Shown in pieces: positions 1 to 6,552 of a stretch of DNA of 27,733 bases (the first letter of the stretch is position 1; each line of letters starts with the position of its first letter). The DNA is taken from NCBI GenBank assembly GCA_035948135.1, contig DASZJL010000187.1, positions 1 to 27,733 of the forward strand, given 5' to 3'. The DNA comes from CADDZP01 sp035948135 (GTDB taxonomy: Bacteria; Actinomycetota; Acidimicrobiia; Acidimicrobiales; AC-14). The notes below the pieces were generated by a model that did no database searches, had not been told where the DNA came from, and was given only the letters and a program-made list of their open reading frames with translations. A program made the translations under genes and the position numbers.

Positions 1-2
1 AA

Positions 3-68
3 GCGCAGATACCGGACCACTTCACCTACGACAGCGACCACGTCAACGCCAGCCTCGACAGCACGTAG
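3..68 (+). CDS. C-terminal end of an unidentified protein (partial)
   Basis: An open frame enters from the left edge and stops at TAG 66-68, giving 21 residues that end HVNASLDST. The fragment is too short to assign. Codon third positions are mostly G or C, which fits coding sequence, but any short stretch here could look like this. It lies 31 nt before the next gene on the same strand. It could equally be chance reading frame. Confidence 0.35.
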   Translation, partial: AQIPDHFTYDSDHVNASLDST

Positions 69-99
69 ATGCCGATCGCGGGCGCGCGACCATGGTGGT

Positions 100-453
100 G
101 TGAGGGTCCTCGCGGAGCGGGAGAAGTCCCAGCCACCGCCCCCTTCGATCGTCTGGGAGACGCTCACAGACCCATATCGAGCGGGCACTCGCCAATGGCT
201 CGTCGTCGCTGAGGGCGAGGTTGAGCCCACGGTTATTGAGGCAGAGCGCCCGTCGCTCGTCGTCTGGTCGTCGCTCTGGCCGGATCGCCCGAACGACATG
301 ATCCGGTTCAGGATTGAAGAGAACAGCGGCGGAAGCTCGTTGAAGTGGACTCTCGAGTCGCCGGACGAGCCGCCCGACGATGCGAGGCTCGGGCAAATCC
401 GCCACCGGATCAACTACCTCATCAACGGCGAGATGCGGGACTCCTTTGGCTAA
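100..453 (+). CDS. SRPBCC (START/Bet v1-like) family protein
   Basis: The 117-residue product reads as an SRPBCC-fold protein, a small helix-grip fold that binds hydrophobic ligands; members are often annotated as polyketide cyclase or activator of Hsp90-like. The recognisable parts are the N-terminal PPPPSIVWETLTD segment, where the first strand runs into the V-W-E helix, the central strands VVWSSLWPDRPNDMIRF and SSLKWTLESP, and the C-terminal helix ending RHRINYLINGEMRDSFG. The family often runs 130-150 residues, so a few N-terminal residues may be missing or the start is wrong. The GTG at 100 has no clear Shine-Dalgarno and GTG codons just upstream are out of frame. Codon use is less GC-rich than in the rest of the window. 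Ligand and role are unknown. Confidence 0.7.
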   Translation: MRVLAEREKSQPPPPSIVWETLTDPYRAGTRQWLVVAEGEVEPTVIEAERPSLVVWSSLWPDRPNDMIRFRIEENSGGSSLKWTLESPDEPPDDARLGQIRHRINYLINGEMRDSFG

Positions 454-616
454 TAGGCCGGGCTGCGCATGCGTGCCGGTTCCGAGCACATTGGGTACGC
501 ACCAAGATGGCCTTATGAGCGACAGCTCCTTCGCGCCGCTATTGCGCGTCCGAGCGGCCATCAGCGAGCTCGCACGGATCTGCGGGCCGTTCCGGGCGCC
601 TGGGATGGGTGTGCCT

Positions 617-622
617 TACAGT
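617..622 (+). promoter_or_regulatory. candidate -10 element for the membrane protein at 631
   Basis: TACAGT ends 8 nt before GTG 631. The spacing is one base longer than in the other leaderless-type promoters of this window, so this is a weaker case, but it supports 631 over the longer in-frame start at 469. Confidence 0.35.
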
Positions 623-630
623 TCGACGGC

Positions 631-1089
631 GTGGCTCCAACGCAATTGAAGGTCGGCGTCGACGACCCGATTTGGCGGGAGGACACTCTTGGCGAGCCGG
701 TACCGGCCCAGCCGCGCCGTGGTCGCTTGCTAGTCATCGGGCTTCTCATCGTCCTGACGGGCGTCACGTGTTACTGCATCGCCGCAGCGGCCCTGAGCCG
801 CCAGGACTACGGCACCTTCGCGTTTTGGCGGTCCCCTCGTCGCATCGACTACTGCGGACGGCGTTACTACTCGGAGGGAACCGCGACGGGGAACCCCGTC
901 ACCTTCACGTCCGGGATTGATCCCTCGGCCGAACCACACTGGCAGACGGTCGGTCATACGTTCTCACTTCGACCGATCCAAGCTCCTGTACTGGGTCGGA
1001 GGGGGCCGTCATCGGTGTGCGCGATGGCCGTCTACGTCCCGGTGGGCGGAGGCCGATTCAGTTCGTACGGCCTGAGCGGTAGTCCGTAG
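631..1089 (+). CDS. small single-pass membrane protein, unknown function
   Basis: I do not recognise this 152-residue product. Residues 1-32 are polar and end in RRGR. Residues 33-54 (LLVIGLLIVLTGVTCYCIAAAA) form one clear transmembrane helix. The remaining ~95 residues contain two cysteines (in IDYCGRR and SSVCAMA) and several Gly/Ser/Tyr turns, which fits an extracytoplasmic domain if positive charges stay inside. The frame stays open upstream to an ATG at 469, but the extra 54 residues look non-coding (rich in Arg, Pro and Trp with no pattern), and a TACAGT hexamer lies 8 nt before GTG 631, so I chose 631; TTG 646 is another option. It is followed by a weak hairpin directly after the stop codon. 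Confidence 0.5.
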   Translation: MAPTQLKVGVDDPIWREDTLGEPVPAQPRRGRLLVIGLLIVLTGVTCYCIAAAALSRQDYGTFAFWRSPRRIDYCGRRYYSEGTATGNPVTFTSGIDPSAEPHWQTVGHTFSLRPIQAPVLGRRGPSSVCAMAVYVPVGGGRFSSYGLSGSP

Positions 1090-1105
1090 ACGTAGCGGAA
1101 CGTCT
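1088..1105 (+). terminator. weak hairpin after the membrane protein gene
   Basis: Arms AGACGT and ACGTCT (6 bp) enclose a 6-nt loop and start on the stop codon. There is no T-tract, so termination activity is doubtful. Confidence 0.25.
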
Positions 1106-1164
1106 GCCTGCGTCGGGTGTCACGGAAGCGCCGATCTGGTGCGCCGTAATTCTGAGTTTTCGAG

Positions 1165-1193
1165 TTGATGTTGTCACACCCGGTCGCTATAAT
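1165..1193 (+). promoter_or_regulatory. promoter of the HNH gene
   Basis: TTGATG (1165-1170), a 17-nt spacer and a perfect TATAAT (1188-1193) make the best housekeeping-type promoter of the window. It sits in an unusually AT-rich patch. Transcription would start near 1200, leaving a ~50-nt leader before GTG 1251. Confidence 0.65.
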
Positions 1194-1208
1194 TACGTTG
1201 CTGTAATT
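1191..1208. promoter_or_regulatory. candidate operator, GTAATT inverted repeat
   Basis: AATTAC (1191-1196) and GTAATT (1203-1208) form a 6+6 bp inverted repeat with a 6-nt spacer, overlapping the end of the -10 box and the expected transcription start. A third copy of GTAATT lies at 1146-1151. The position is right for a repressor site; the binding protein is unknown. Confidence 0.4.
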
Positions 1209-1250
1209 CACTTCCCCCTCGGTCATCGGTCGAGACCGGAGCGTGGGAAC

Positions 1251-2456
1251 GTGTGCGAACAGCTGTCGGAGTTGCGGGAAGCGTTGAAGGGGTATTCGTC
1301 GCGCTTCGACGCGGCGGCGCTGCCCGCCGTGCTTGCCTCGCGAGTCGTCGAAGAGGCGTCGGCTATTGAGCACATGGCCTCCACCATCAAGGGGCTGGCC
1401 GCCGCCCGCGTCGCAGAGACGGAGAAGTGGAAGAACGACGGTCAGCGGTCGCCCGCCCATGACCTGGCAAAGAAGACGGGAACGTCCGTGGCCGACGCCC
1501 AGCGCCAGCTCGATCGGGCCAAGCGGCTGGCCAAGCACCCGAAGACCGAGGCCGCCGCGAAGGCGGGCGAGCTTTCTCCACGGCAAGCGGCGGCCATCAC
1601 CGACGCCGCGGACGCCGACCCGGCGGCGGAGGACGCACTCCTGGCGAAGGCCGGTGACCTTTCGCTACGGGAGCTCGAAGACGAAGCGGCACGGGCGAAG
1701 GCTCGGGTCACCGATCCGGAAGCCCGGCACAAGAAGGTGCAGCAGCGCCGGCATGTGCGTACCTGGGACGACCGGGAGGGCGGCGCCCACCTCCACGCCT
1801 ACGGCACGCCGGACGCCATCGCCCAGATGATGGGCGTGCTCGACCCGCTCACGGATCGGCTGTTCCGCAACGCGAGGGCCGAGGGCAGGCATGAGCCCAC
1901 CGAGGCGTACCGATTCGACGCCCTCCACGAGGCGCTGTGTGGCGGTGGCGAGGGCGAAGGAAAGAAAGCGTCCGGCGCGGCGAAGGTCCTCATCAGGGTC
2001 GACCTCGAGGCGCTTCTTCGGGGCCGGCCGGCGGGTGAAGAGGTGTGCGAGATCGCGGGCTTCGGACCCGTGCCTGTCTCGGTCGTCGACGAGCTCCTCG
2101 CGAGGGGTGACACCTTCTGGGCCGCGGTCATTACGCGCGGGCAGGCGATCTGCGGGGTCGCCCACCTGGGACGGAGGCCGACAGTGTTCCAGCGCAGCGC
2201 CCTCGAGTGGCTCTATCCGACCTGCGCGCGAGAGGGATGTTCGGCCCGCGTCCTCCAGTGGGACCACCGCGTCGACTGGTCCAAGACGCACGTCACCGTC
2301 TTCGACCTCCTGGACGGGCTCTGTCCACACGACCACGCGTTGAAGACGCGGGAGGGGTGGGCGCTGGTCGAGGGCATGGGGAAACGGGCCTTCGTGCCTC
2401 CCGACGACCTACGACATCCGAAGAACGCCAACGCGCCACCCGCGAGCGCCGCGTAG
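1251..2456 (+). CDS. DUF222 / HNH endonuclease domain protein (13E12-repeat type)
   Basis: The 401-residue product has the layout of the DUF222-HNH family, which is multiplied in many actinobacterial genomes and whose biological role is not settled. The N-terminal two thirds is helical and Ala/Glu/Arg-rich (DUF222), including the typical TGTSVADAQRQLDRAKRL and LSPRQAAAI segments. The HNH nuclease domain is at the C-terminus: paired cysteines C325 and C330 (CAREGC), the QWDHR motif with D338-H339, and LCPHDH with C358, H360 and H362, consistent with a zinc-supported beta-beta-alpha metal fold. All expected catalytic residues are present, so it should be active. GTG 1251 is used because it follows a strong promoter; MCEQLSELREALKGY is a normal family start. 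It stands alone transcriptionally, though the next gene begins 9 nt after its stop. Confidence 0.88.
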   Translation: MCEQLSELREALKGYSSRFDAAALPAVLASRVVEEASAIEHMASTIKGLAAARVAETEKWKNDGQRSPAHDLAKKTGTSVADAQRQLDRAKRLAKHPKTEAAAKAGELSPRQAAAITDAADADPAAEDALLAKAGDLSLRELEDEAARAKARVTDPEARHKKVQQRRHVRTWDDREGGAHLHAYGTPDAIAQMMGVLDPLTDRLFRNARAEGRHEPTEAYRFDALHEALCGGGEGEGKKASGAAKVLIRVDLEALLRGRPAGEEVCEIAGFGPVPVSVVDELLARGDTFWAAVITRGQAICGVAHLGRRPTVFQRSALEWLYPTCAREGCSARVLQWDHRVDWSKTHVTVFDLLDGLCPHDHALKTREGWALVEGMGKRAFVPPDDLRHPKNANAPPASAA

Positions 2457-2459
2457 GTT
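2454..2459 (+). promoter_or_regulatory. candidate leaderless -10 for the epoxide hydrolase gene
   Basis: TAGGTT ends 6 nt before ATG 2466 and there is no Shine-Dalgarno. Its TAG is also the stop codon of the HNH gene, so only the final T is independent evidence. Confidence 0.4.
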
Positions 2460-2465
2460 CGACGT

Positions 2466-3293
2466 ATGAACGAGTACCGCAACGGGGACCTGACCTTCGA
2501 CGTCCGCGACGAGGGGCCGGCCGACGGCGAGGTCGTCATCCTCCTGCACGGGTACCCGGAGACGAAGGAGTCGTGGGACGACGTCGTGCCGGGCCTGACC
2601 GCGGCCGGCGTGCGAGTGCTCGCGCCCGACCAACGGGGGTACTCCCCGCGGGCCAGGCCGGCGGGGCGCCGCGCCTATGTGGCGGACAATCTCGTAGCCG
2701 ACGTGCTCGCCCTCGCCGATGCCGCAGGGGCGGAACGCTTCCACGTCGTCGGCCACGACTGGGGCGGCGCCGTTGCGTGGTACTGCGCCATGTGGCATCC
2801 CGAGCGGGTGAAGACGATGACGTCGATCGCCACGCCGCACCCCACAGCGTTCGCCAGGTCGCTGCTCACGAGCACCCAGCTTCTCCATTCGTGGTACTTC
2901 CTGGTGTACCAACTGCCGGCCGTGCCGGAGTGGATGACGACGTCACCGTTCGGTCGCCCCCGGTTCCGCCAGACGCTCCTGCGGTCCGGCCTTCCCGAGC
3001 ACAAGTTCGACGCGTACATGGCCAAGCTCGACGAACCGGGAGCGATGACCGCGGTCGTCAATTGGTACCGGGCGGTGCCGTTCACGCCGCCCGCGCGACA
3101 AGTTCCCGTGTCGGTACCGACCCTCTACGTGTACGGCACCCGTGACTTCGCTCTCGGATCGAAAGCGGCCGACCTCACCGGCCGCTATGTCACCGGGCCG
3201 TACCGATACGAGCGCCTCGACGCCACGCACTGGATGCCCGAAGAGGTGCCCGACATCGTCAGCAAGCTCATCGTCGAGCACGTCGGCTCGTAA
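2466..3293 (+). CDS. alpha/beta hydrolase, epoxide hydrolase / haloalkane dehalogenase type
   Basis: This 275-residue cytoplasmic enzyme has the alpha/beta-hydrolase fold with an aspartate nucleophile. HGYPE (H28-E32) is the oxyanion-hole motif, GHDWGG carries nucleophile D98 (Asp rather than Ser indicates epoxide hydrolase or dehalogenase chemistry, through an alkyl-enzyme ester), D227 in YGTRDFAL is the likely acid and H255 in ATHWMPEE the base. The lid region (about 125-200) has tyrosines of the kind that activate epoxides (for example in SWYFLVYQLP). Length is normal for the family. The substrate cannot be told from sequence. The downstream zinc-ribbon gene starts 10 nt after its stop. 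Confidence 0.85.
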   Translation: MNEYRNGDLTFDVRDEGPADGEVVILLHGYPETKESWDDVVPGLTAAGVRVLAPDQRGYSPRARPAGRRAYVADNLVADVLALADAAGAERFHVVGHDWGGAVAWYCAMWHPERVKTMTSIATPHPTAFARSLLTSTQLLHSWYFLVYQLPAVPEWMTTSPFGRPRFRQTLLRSGLPEHKFDAYMAKLDEPGAMTAVVNWYRAVPFTPPARQVPVSVPTLYVYGTRDFALGSKAADLTGRYVTGPYRYERLDATHWMPEEVPDIVSKLIVEHVGS

Positions 3294-3296
3294 CCT
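3291..3296 (+). promoter_or_regulatory. leaderless -10 for the zinc-ribbon gene
   Basis: TAACCT ends 7 nt before GTG 3304; its TAA is the stop codon of the preceding gene. It supports GTG 3304 as the start against the much longer open frame that runs back into the hydrolase gene. Confidence 0.45.
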
Positions 3297-3303
3297 CGCC
3301 GCC

Positions 3304-3987
3304 GTGCGGTGCCTGTGGTGCCACAAGGACGTCGACCCGGGCTGGACGCTGTGCCCCGACTGCGGCGGTGAACTCGTCCCCGACCTGACGACGGGCGGCA
3401 CCCTGCCGACGTACCGGCCGGTGGGCGCCAAGCCCTTCGATCCGTTCGTGCTCGCCTCCATCCGCCGCATGACTGCGAAGGGACCGCTCGTGGTCCTCGG
3501 CGTGGACGGCCGCATCGAAGCGAACCTCGTCCCTTACCGCGGCGCCGTCGTCTGCCGCGATCTGGACGGGTCGCTGCTCTTCAGCTTGAAGCGCTACCTG
3601 CCGGTGGACGGAGCGGTTGTGGCGTTCACAGGCGACGACGAGCCCTTGGCGACGTTCCTCCCCGAAGGCGTCGACATGGCCGTGCGCGACGGTACGAGCG
3701 CTCCCGTGGCAACGCTGCGGCGAGAGCCGGGAACCACCGACGACTACAACCTCATGGAGACCGGCGGGAAGCAGCGCCTGGCGTCGGTCTGGCGCCAGGA
3801 GTACGAGCTGGGCGACGCCCTCGACGACCAGTGGACCTTGCTGCCGACCGAAAGCCATCTCCCGATCGCGGCGCCGGCCCTGGTTGCCTTGGTCGTCGTG
3901 TGCGCCGCCCGCTTCGCCCGTCCGCCGCGCGCCGCAACCGACGGCTCACCACACCTGACCGCTCCTCTGCTCGACCTCCTGCGTTGA
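3304..3987 (+). CDS. zinc-ribbon protein with C-terminal membrane anchor
   Basis: The 227-residue product starts with a four-cysteine zinc ribbon: C3, C6, C17 and C20 (CLWC and CPDC). The middle, about 60-170, is a beta-rich domain of repeated strands (VVLGVDGRIEANLV, GSLLFSLKRYL, PLATFLPEG, APVATLRREPG, KQRLASVWRQEY). This pattern resembles tubby-like/LURP-one or scramblase-type barrels, but that is only my impression. Residues 186-205 (LPIAAPALVALVVVCAARFA) form one transmembrane helix close to the C-terminus, so the ribbon and barrel probably face the cytoplasm from a tail-anchored protein. The frame is open upstream, but the extra region is antisense-like filler inside the hydrolase gene. 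The gene overlaps the next by TTGA, which suggests coupled translation. Function unknown. Confidence 0.7.
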   Translation: MRCLWCHKDVDPGWTLCPDCGGELVPDLTTGGTLPTYRPVGAKPFDPFVLASIRRMTAKGPLVVLGVDGRIEANLVPYRGAVVCRDLDGSLLFSLKRYLPVDGAVVAFTGDDEPLATFLPEGVDMAVRDGTSAPVATLRREPGTTDDYNLMETGGKQRLASVWRQEYELGDALDDQWTLLPTESHLPIAAPALVALVVVCAARFARPPRAATDGSPHLTAPLLDLLR

Positions 3988-4730
3988 CGACCTGGATCCT
4001 CGACCTCGACGGCGTGCTGTGGCTGGGCGACGACCCCATTCCGGGTGCGGCCGACGCCATCACGCGAATGCGTGACCGCCGGGACCGGGTGCTGTTCGTG
4101 TCCAACAACTCCTCGGCGCGGGTCGACGAGTATCTGGCCAAGCTCGAACGGGTCGGCGTACCGACCGAGAGCGCCGACCTCGTGACGTCGGGGCAGGCCG
4201 CGGCCACGCTGCTGGAGCCGGGACAGACGGCGCTCGTGTGCGCGGGGCCCGGTGTCGTCGAGGCGTTGGAGGCGCGGGCCGTGCGGACGGTGCGTGACGG
4301 CCCAGCCGACGCCGTCGTCGTCGGCTGGCACCGCGACTTCGACTACGACGAACTGACGCGCGCCGCCCAAGCCGTGATGGGCGGCGCCCGGCTCATCGGG
4401 ACCAACGACGACGCCACCTATCCCACGCCGCACGGTCCGATCCCCGGCGGCGGCGCGATCCTCGCCGCGGTGGCGACGGCTGCGGGCGTCGACCCGACGG
4501 TGGCCGGCAAACCCCACGCCCCGATGGTCGAGCTGGTCCGCGCCCGCCTCGGCCGGGACCTCGACGGGGCGACCGTCGTCGGGGACAGGCCCTCAACCGA
4601 CGGACTCCTGGCCGTGGCGCTCGGCGTGCGGTTCGCCCTCGTCCTCAGCGGGGTAACGACAGAACGGGACCTCCCGGTCGACCCCCAGCCCGCTGAGGTC
4701 GCTGCCGACCTCGCCTCTCTGGTGAGATAG
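3984..4730 (+). CDS. HAD-IIA family phosphatase (NagD-like)
   Basis: The 248-residue product is a HAD-superfamily hydrolase of subclass IIA, the group with NagD, p-nitrophenylphosphatase and phosphoglycolate phosphatase. Motif I is ILDLDGVLW with nucleophile D7 and acid D9; motif II is FVSNNS; motif III lysine is in VAGKPHAPM; motif IV is TVVGDRPSTD, which binds Mg2+. The large C2 cap between motifs II and III includes GTNDDATYPTPHGPIPGGGAI, typical of this subclass. The start is the TTG at 3984, which overlaps the stop of the zinc-ribbon gene (TTGA) and puts motif I at residue 5, as usual. Substrate is unknown; small phosphorylated metabolites are likely. Confidence 0.87.
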   Translation: MTTWILDLDGVLWLGDDPIPGAADAITRMRDRRDRVLFVSNNSSARVDEYLAKLERVGVPTESADLVTSGQAAATLLEPGQTALVCAGPGVVEALEARAVRTVRDGPADAVVVGWHRDFDYDELTRAAQAVMGGARLIGTNDDATYPTPHGPIPGGGAILAAVATAAGVDPTVAGKPHAPMVELVRARLGRDLDGATVVGDRPSTDGLLAVALGVRFALVLSGVTTERDLPVDPQPAEVAADLASLVR

Positions 4731-4734
4731 CGCC

Positions 4735-5706
4735 ATGCCCATCGCCTCTGCCCGCGACTACGCCATCTGGCCCAAGGACCGCACGGTCACCGTTTCGGAC
4801 GGGACGCCGATCGCCTACACGGTCGTCGGCGACGGTCCGAAGACCCCGATTCTCTTCGTCAACGGATGGACGTGCAGCGACGCCTACTGGGCTGACATCG
4901 GACCGGGCATGATCGACGCCGGCCACCCCACCATCTACGTGGACACTCGCGGCCACGGGGAATCGGGCCTTCCGCGTGACCCGGGCTTCCTCGCCCGCAA
5001 CATCCGCAAGGAAGACGTGAGCACCGAGCGCCTGGCCCGAGACGTGCTCGAGGTCATCGACGACATCGGGCTCGAGCGGGTGGCGCTGTCGGGCCACTCG
5101 CTGGGGGTGCAGATCATCGTCGAGGCGTGTCGCCTGGCGCCGGACCGGGTGGCGGCGCTCATGCCGGTGGCCGGCACCTTCGAGAACCCGGTGAAGACGT
5201 TCGCCGACATCGGTCTGTTCGACCGCATCTATCCGGTCGCCGACATCTTTCTCGGGCTCTTCCCCTTCGCCTTCCTCAAGCCCTTCAACAAGGGCCTGGC
5301 GAATCCCGAGACCGGGCTGAAGATGGTGCGCCTGATCAGAGTCGCCGGCCCCAAAGTCTCGGCCGAGCGCCTGGCCCCCCACCTCAGGCAGATCGTCGAG
5401 CTCGACTTCTCGGTGCTGTTCAAGATGATGGGCGAGCAGCGCAAGCACCTGACCGCCGACTTCCTGCCCACGATCGAGGCGCCCACCTTGATCCTCGCCG
5501 GCCGCAAGGATCTCTTCACGCCGCCGAGCGTGCAGCAGAAGATGGCCGAGCTCGTGCCCGACAGCGAGATCGTGTGGTTCGAGGAGGGGGGGCACATGCT
5601 GCCCATCGAGGAGCCGGCGGGGATCGTCGACGCCATGCGGGACTTCATGGACCGCCGGGTCGACAGCGCGACGACGCCGGCTCAGGAGAAGTCCGGCTGG
5701 GCGTAG
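4735..5706 (+). CDS. alpha/beta hydrolase (serine type)
   Basis: A 323-residue alpha/beta hydrolase. The oxyanion region is FVNGWTCSD, the nucleophile elbow is SGHSLG with S122, the acid is D259 in AGRKDLFTP and the base H287 in EGGHMLPIE. The cap, about 150-235, is hydrophobic (DIFLGLFPFAFLKPFNKGL) and suggests a lipophilic ester or lactone substrate or peripheral membrane contact. The ATG lies 4 nt after the HAD gene stop, so it is probably the last gene of this operon. The 3' end overlaps the oppositely transcribed lipoprotein gene by 25 nt, with no terminator visible between them. Specific activity cannot be named. Confidence 0.85.
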   Translation: MPIASARDYAIWPKDRTVTVSDGTPIAYTVVGDGPKTPILFVNGWTCSDAYWADIGPGMIDAGHPTIYVDTRGHGESGLPRDPGFLARNIRKEDVSTERLARDVLEVIDDIGLERVALSGHSLGVQIIVEACRLAPDRVAALMPVAGTFENPVKTFADIGLFDRIYPVADIFLGLFPFAFLKPFNKGLANPETGLKMVRLIRVAGPKVSAERLAPHLRQIVELDFSVLFKMMGEQRKHLTADFLPTIEAPTLILAGRKDLFTPPSVQQKMAELVPDSEIVWFEEGGHMLPIEEPAGIVDAMRDFMDRRVDSATTPAQEKSGWA

Positions 5707-6095
5707 ACAAAGGGGTCCGACGTGAGCGCCGTGCGCCTCGGGACGCAGGCGTCGTCGGCCTCGTCCAGGACCAACCGGTCCTTGGCGGCGACCTGGATGC
5801 GATAAGTGCCTTGGGCGTTGCCGCAGGCCTTGTCGTTGAAGAACGTCATCCGGCCCTGATCCAGCGTGAAGTCGCCCGCCATGGCCGCCGTCTCGGTCAC
5901 AGGCGTGATGAGCACGTACGTGCCCTTGAGGCGCATTTCGAGGGTGTTCTGCTTGACCGTGCGCCAGATGCCGGTCAGCTCGTCGACGTTGCGCGGCGTG
6001 CCGAGCGCCTTCGGCGGTGGCGGCGGCGCGGGACTGCTGCACGCCACGAATAGGCACAGCGCACTCGCGATCACGAGGGTGCGAACTCGCGTCAC
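5682..6095 (-). CDS. small secreted lipoprotein, unknown function
   Basis: The 137-residue product has an N-terminal signal peptide with a charged start (MTRVR), a hydrophobic core and a lipobox L15-F-V-A-C19, so it should be lipidated on C19 and anchored outside the membrane. A proline run (PAPPPPPKA) leads to a compact beta-rich domain with the pattern LTGIWRTVKQNTLEMRLKG then FTLDQGRMTFFNDKAC, similar to the lipocalin-like domains seen in many actinobacterial lipoproteins; two further cysteines (C91 and C117 approximately) could form a disulfide. The GTG start overlaps the stop of the 71-aa gene upstream (GTGA), so the two are very likely translated together. Function is not known. Confidence 0.75.
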   Translation of the reverse strand: MTRVRTLVIASALCLFVACSSPAPPPPPKALGTPRNVDELTGIWRTVKQNTLEMRLKGTYVLITPVTETAAMAGDFTLDQGRMTFFNDKACGNAQGTYRIQVAAKDRLVLDEADDACVPRRTALTSDPFVYAQPDFS

Positions 6096-6307
6096 GGCTG
6101 CAACTCGACGCGCGGCTCGTTGTTAGTCACCACAATGCGCGCGGGTATACCCAACGCATCGATCGGATCCATAGTCAGCGTCCTGGCGCGCACCGCGACA
6201 ACTTCGCCCTTGTGCGCGCCCGCGGTGACCGTCAACTCGAGCCGAACACCGTCGTCGATGCGCTCCGCGTCAACGACGATCGCGTCATAGGTGCCGTCGT
6301 CCAACAC
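6092..6307 (-). CDS. 71-aa conserved-looking small protein
   Basis: A small cytoplasmic protein with regular alternating strands: DGTYDAIVVDAERI, GVRLELTVTAGAHKGEVVAV, then PARIVVTNNEPRVELQP. This looks like a compact five-strand OB-type barrel (inference from pattern). Codon use is coding-like and it overlaps the lipoprotein start by 4 nt. The start is uncertain: GTG at 6307 or the adjacent TTG at 6304; neither has a good Shine-Dalgarno. It is likely the first gene of a two-gene operon whose promoter lies in the palindrome-rich stretch to the right. Confidence 0.6.
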   Translation of the reverse strand: MLDDGTYDAIVVDAERIDDGVRLELTVTAGAHKGEVVAVRARTLTMDPIDALGIPARIVVTNNEPRVELQP

Positions 6308-6337
6308 AACTCAGTGAATGCACTCTGTTGCATCTTG

Positions 6338-6356
6338 TGCACGCGACACGCGTGCA
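6338..6356. promoter_or_regulatory. palindrome, candidate operator of the 71-aa/lipoprotein pair
   Basis: Arms TGCACGCG (6338-6345) and CGCGTGCA (6349-6356) are perfect, with a 3-nt spacer ACA. It lies 31 nt upstream of the leftward GTG 6307. No T-tract follows on either strand, so an operator is more likely than a terminator. Confidence 0.4.
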
Positions 6357-6483
6357 TGACGAACAATGAATGCAAACTCATGATTGGCGCGCGACACGCA
6401 AAAAATCATTGCAAACAAAGGGTTTTCTGGTCCACTCGACACACGCGCGCGCGTCGCGCAAGCACGCGGTGCAACGGAAATGC

Positions 6484-6512
6484 TTGACCGCAAGCGATGG
6501 TTCCTGTCTGAT
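6484..6512 (+). promoter_or_regulatory. promoter of the hairpin-chain / H1-like transcript
   Basis: TTGACC (6484-6489), a 17-nt spacer and TCTGAT (6507-6512). The -35 matches the consensus at five of six positions and the -10 at four. Transcription would begin near 6519 and produce a leader of about 270 nt before the H1-like gene. Confidence 0.45.
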
Positions 6513-6552
6513 TGTCAGGTACTTCTTCATTACTTGGGAGTCAGCAGCAACG

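Larger units (their letters stand above)
6308..6552. other. AT-richer intergenic stretch with palindromes and repeats
   Basis: No credible gene is seen on either strand; the ORFs here lack any protein-like pattern. Base composition drops well below the neighbours. It holds an 8+8 bp palindrome (6338-6356), two copies of CGCGACACGC (6342-6351 and 6390-6399), two copies of TGCAAAC (6371-6377 and 6410-6416), a 16-nt alternating purine-pyrimidine run (6439-6454) that contains a 12-bp self-complementary core, and a promoter at 6484-6512. It probably carries control sites for the leftward 71-aa/lipoprotein pair and the rightward H1-like transcript. Confidence 0.5.

Noticed and set aside
469..630. 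N-terminal extension of the small membrane protein to ATG 469
   Set aside because: The extra residues show no pattern and no Shine-Dalgarno; a -10-like hexamer lies just before GTG 631.
1171..1176. TTGTCA as the -35 box of the HNH promoter
   Set aside because: It is only 11 nt from TATAAT; TTGATG at 1165-1170 has the proper 17-nt spacing.
4645..6057. A 470-codon open frame on the - strand opposite the alpha/beta hydrolase
   Set aside because: Composition is typical of antisense frames (His, Arg, Gly) and the + strand gene has a complete catalytic triad.
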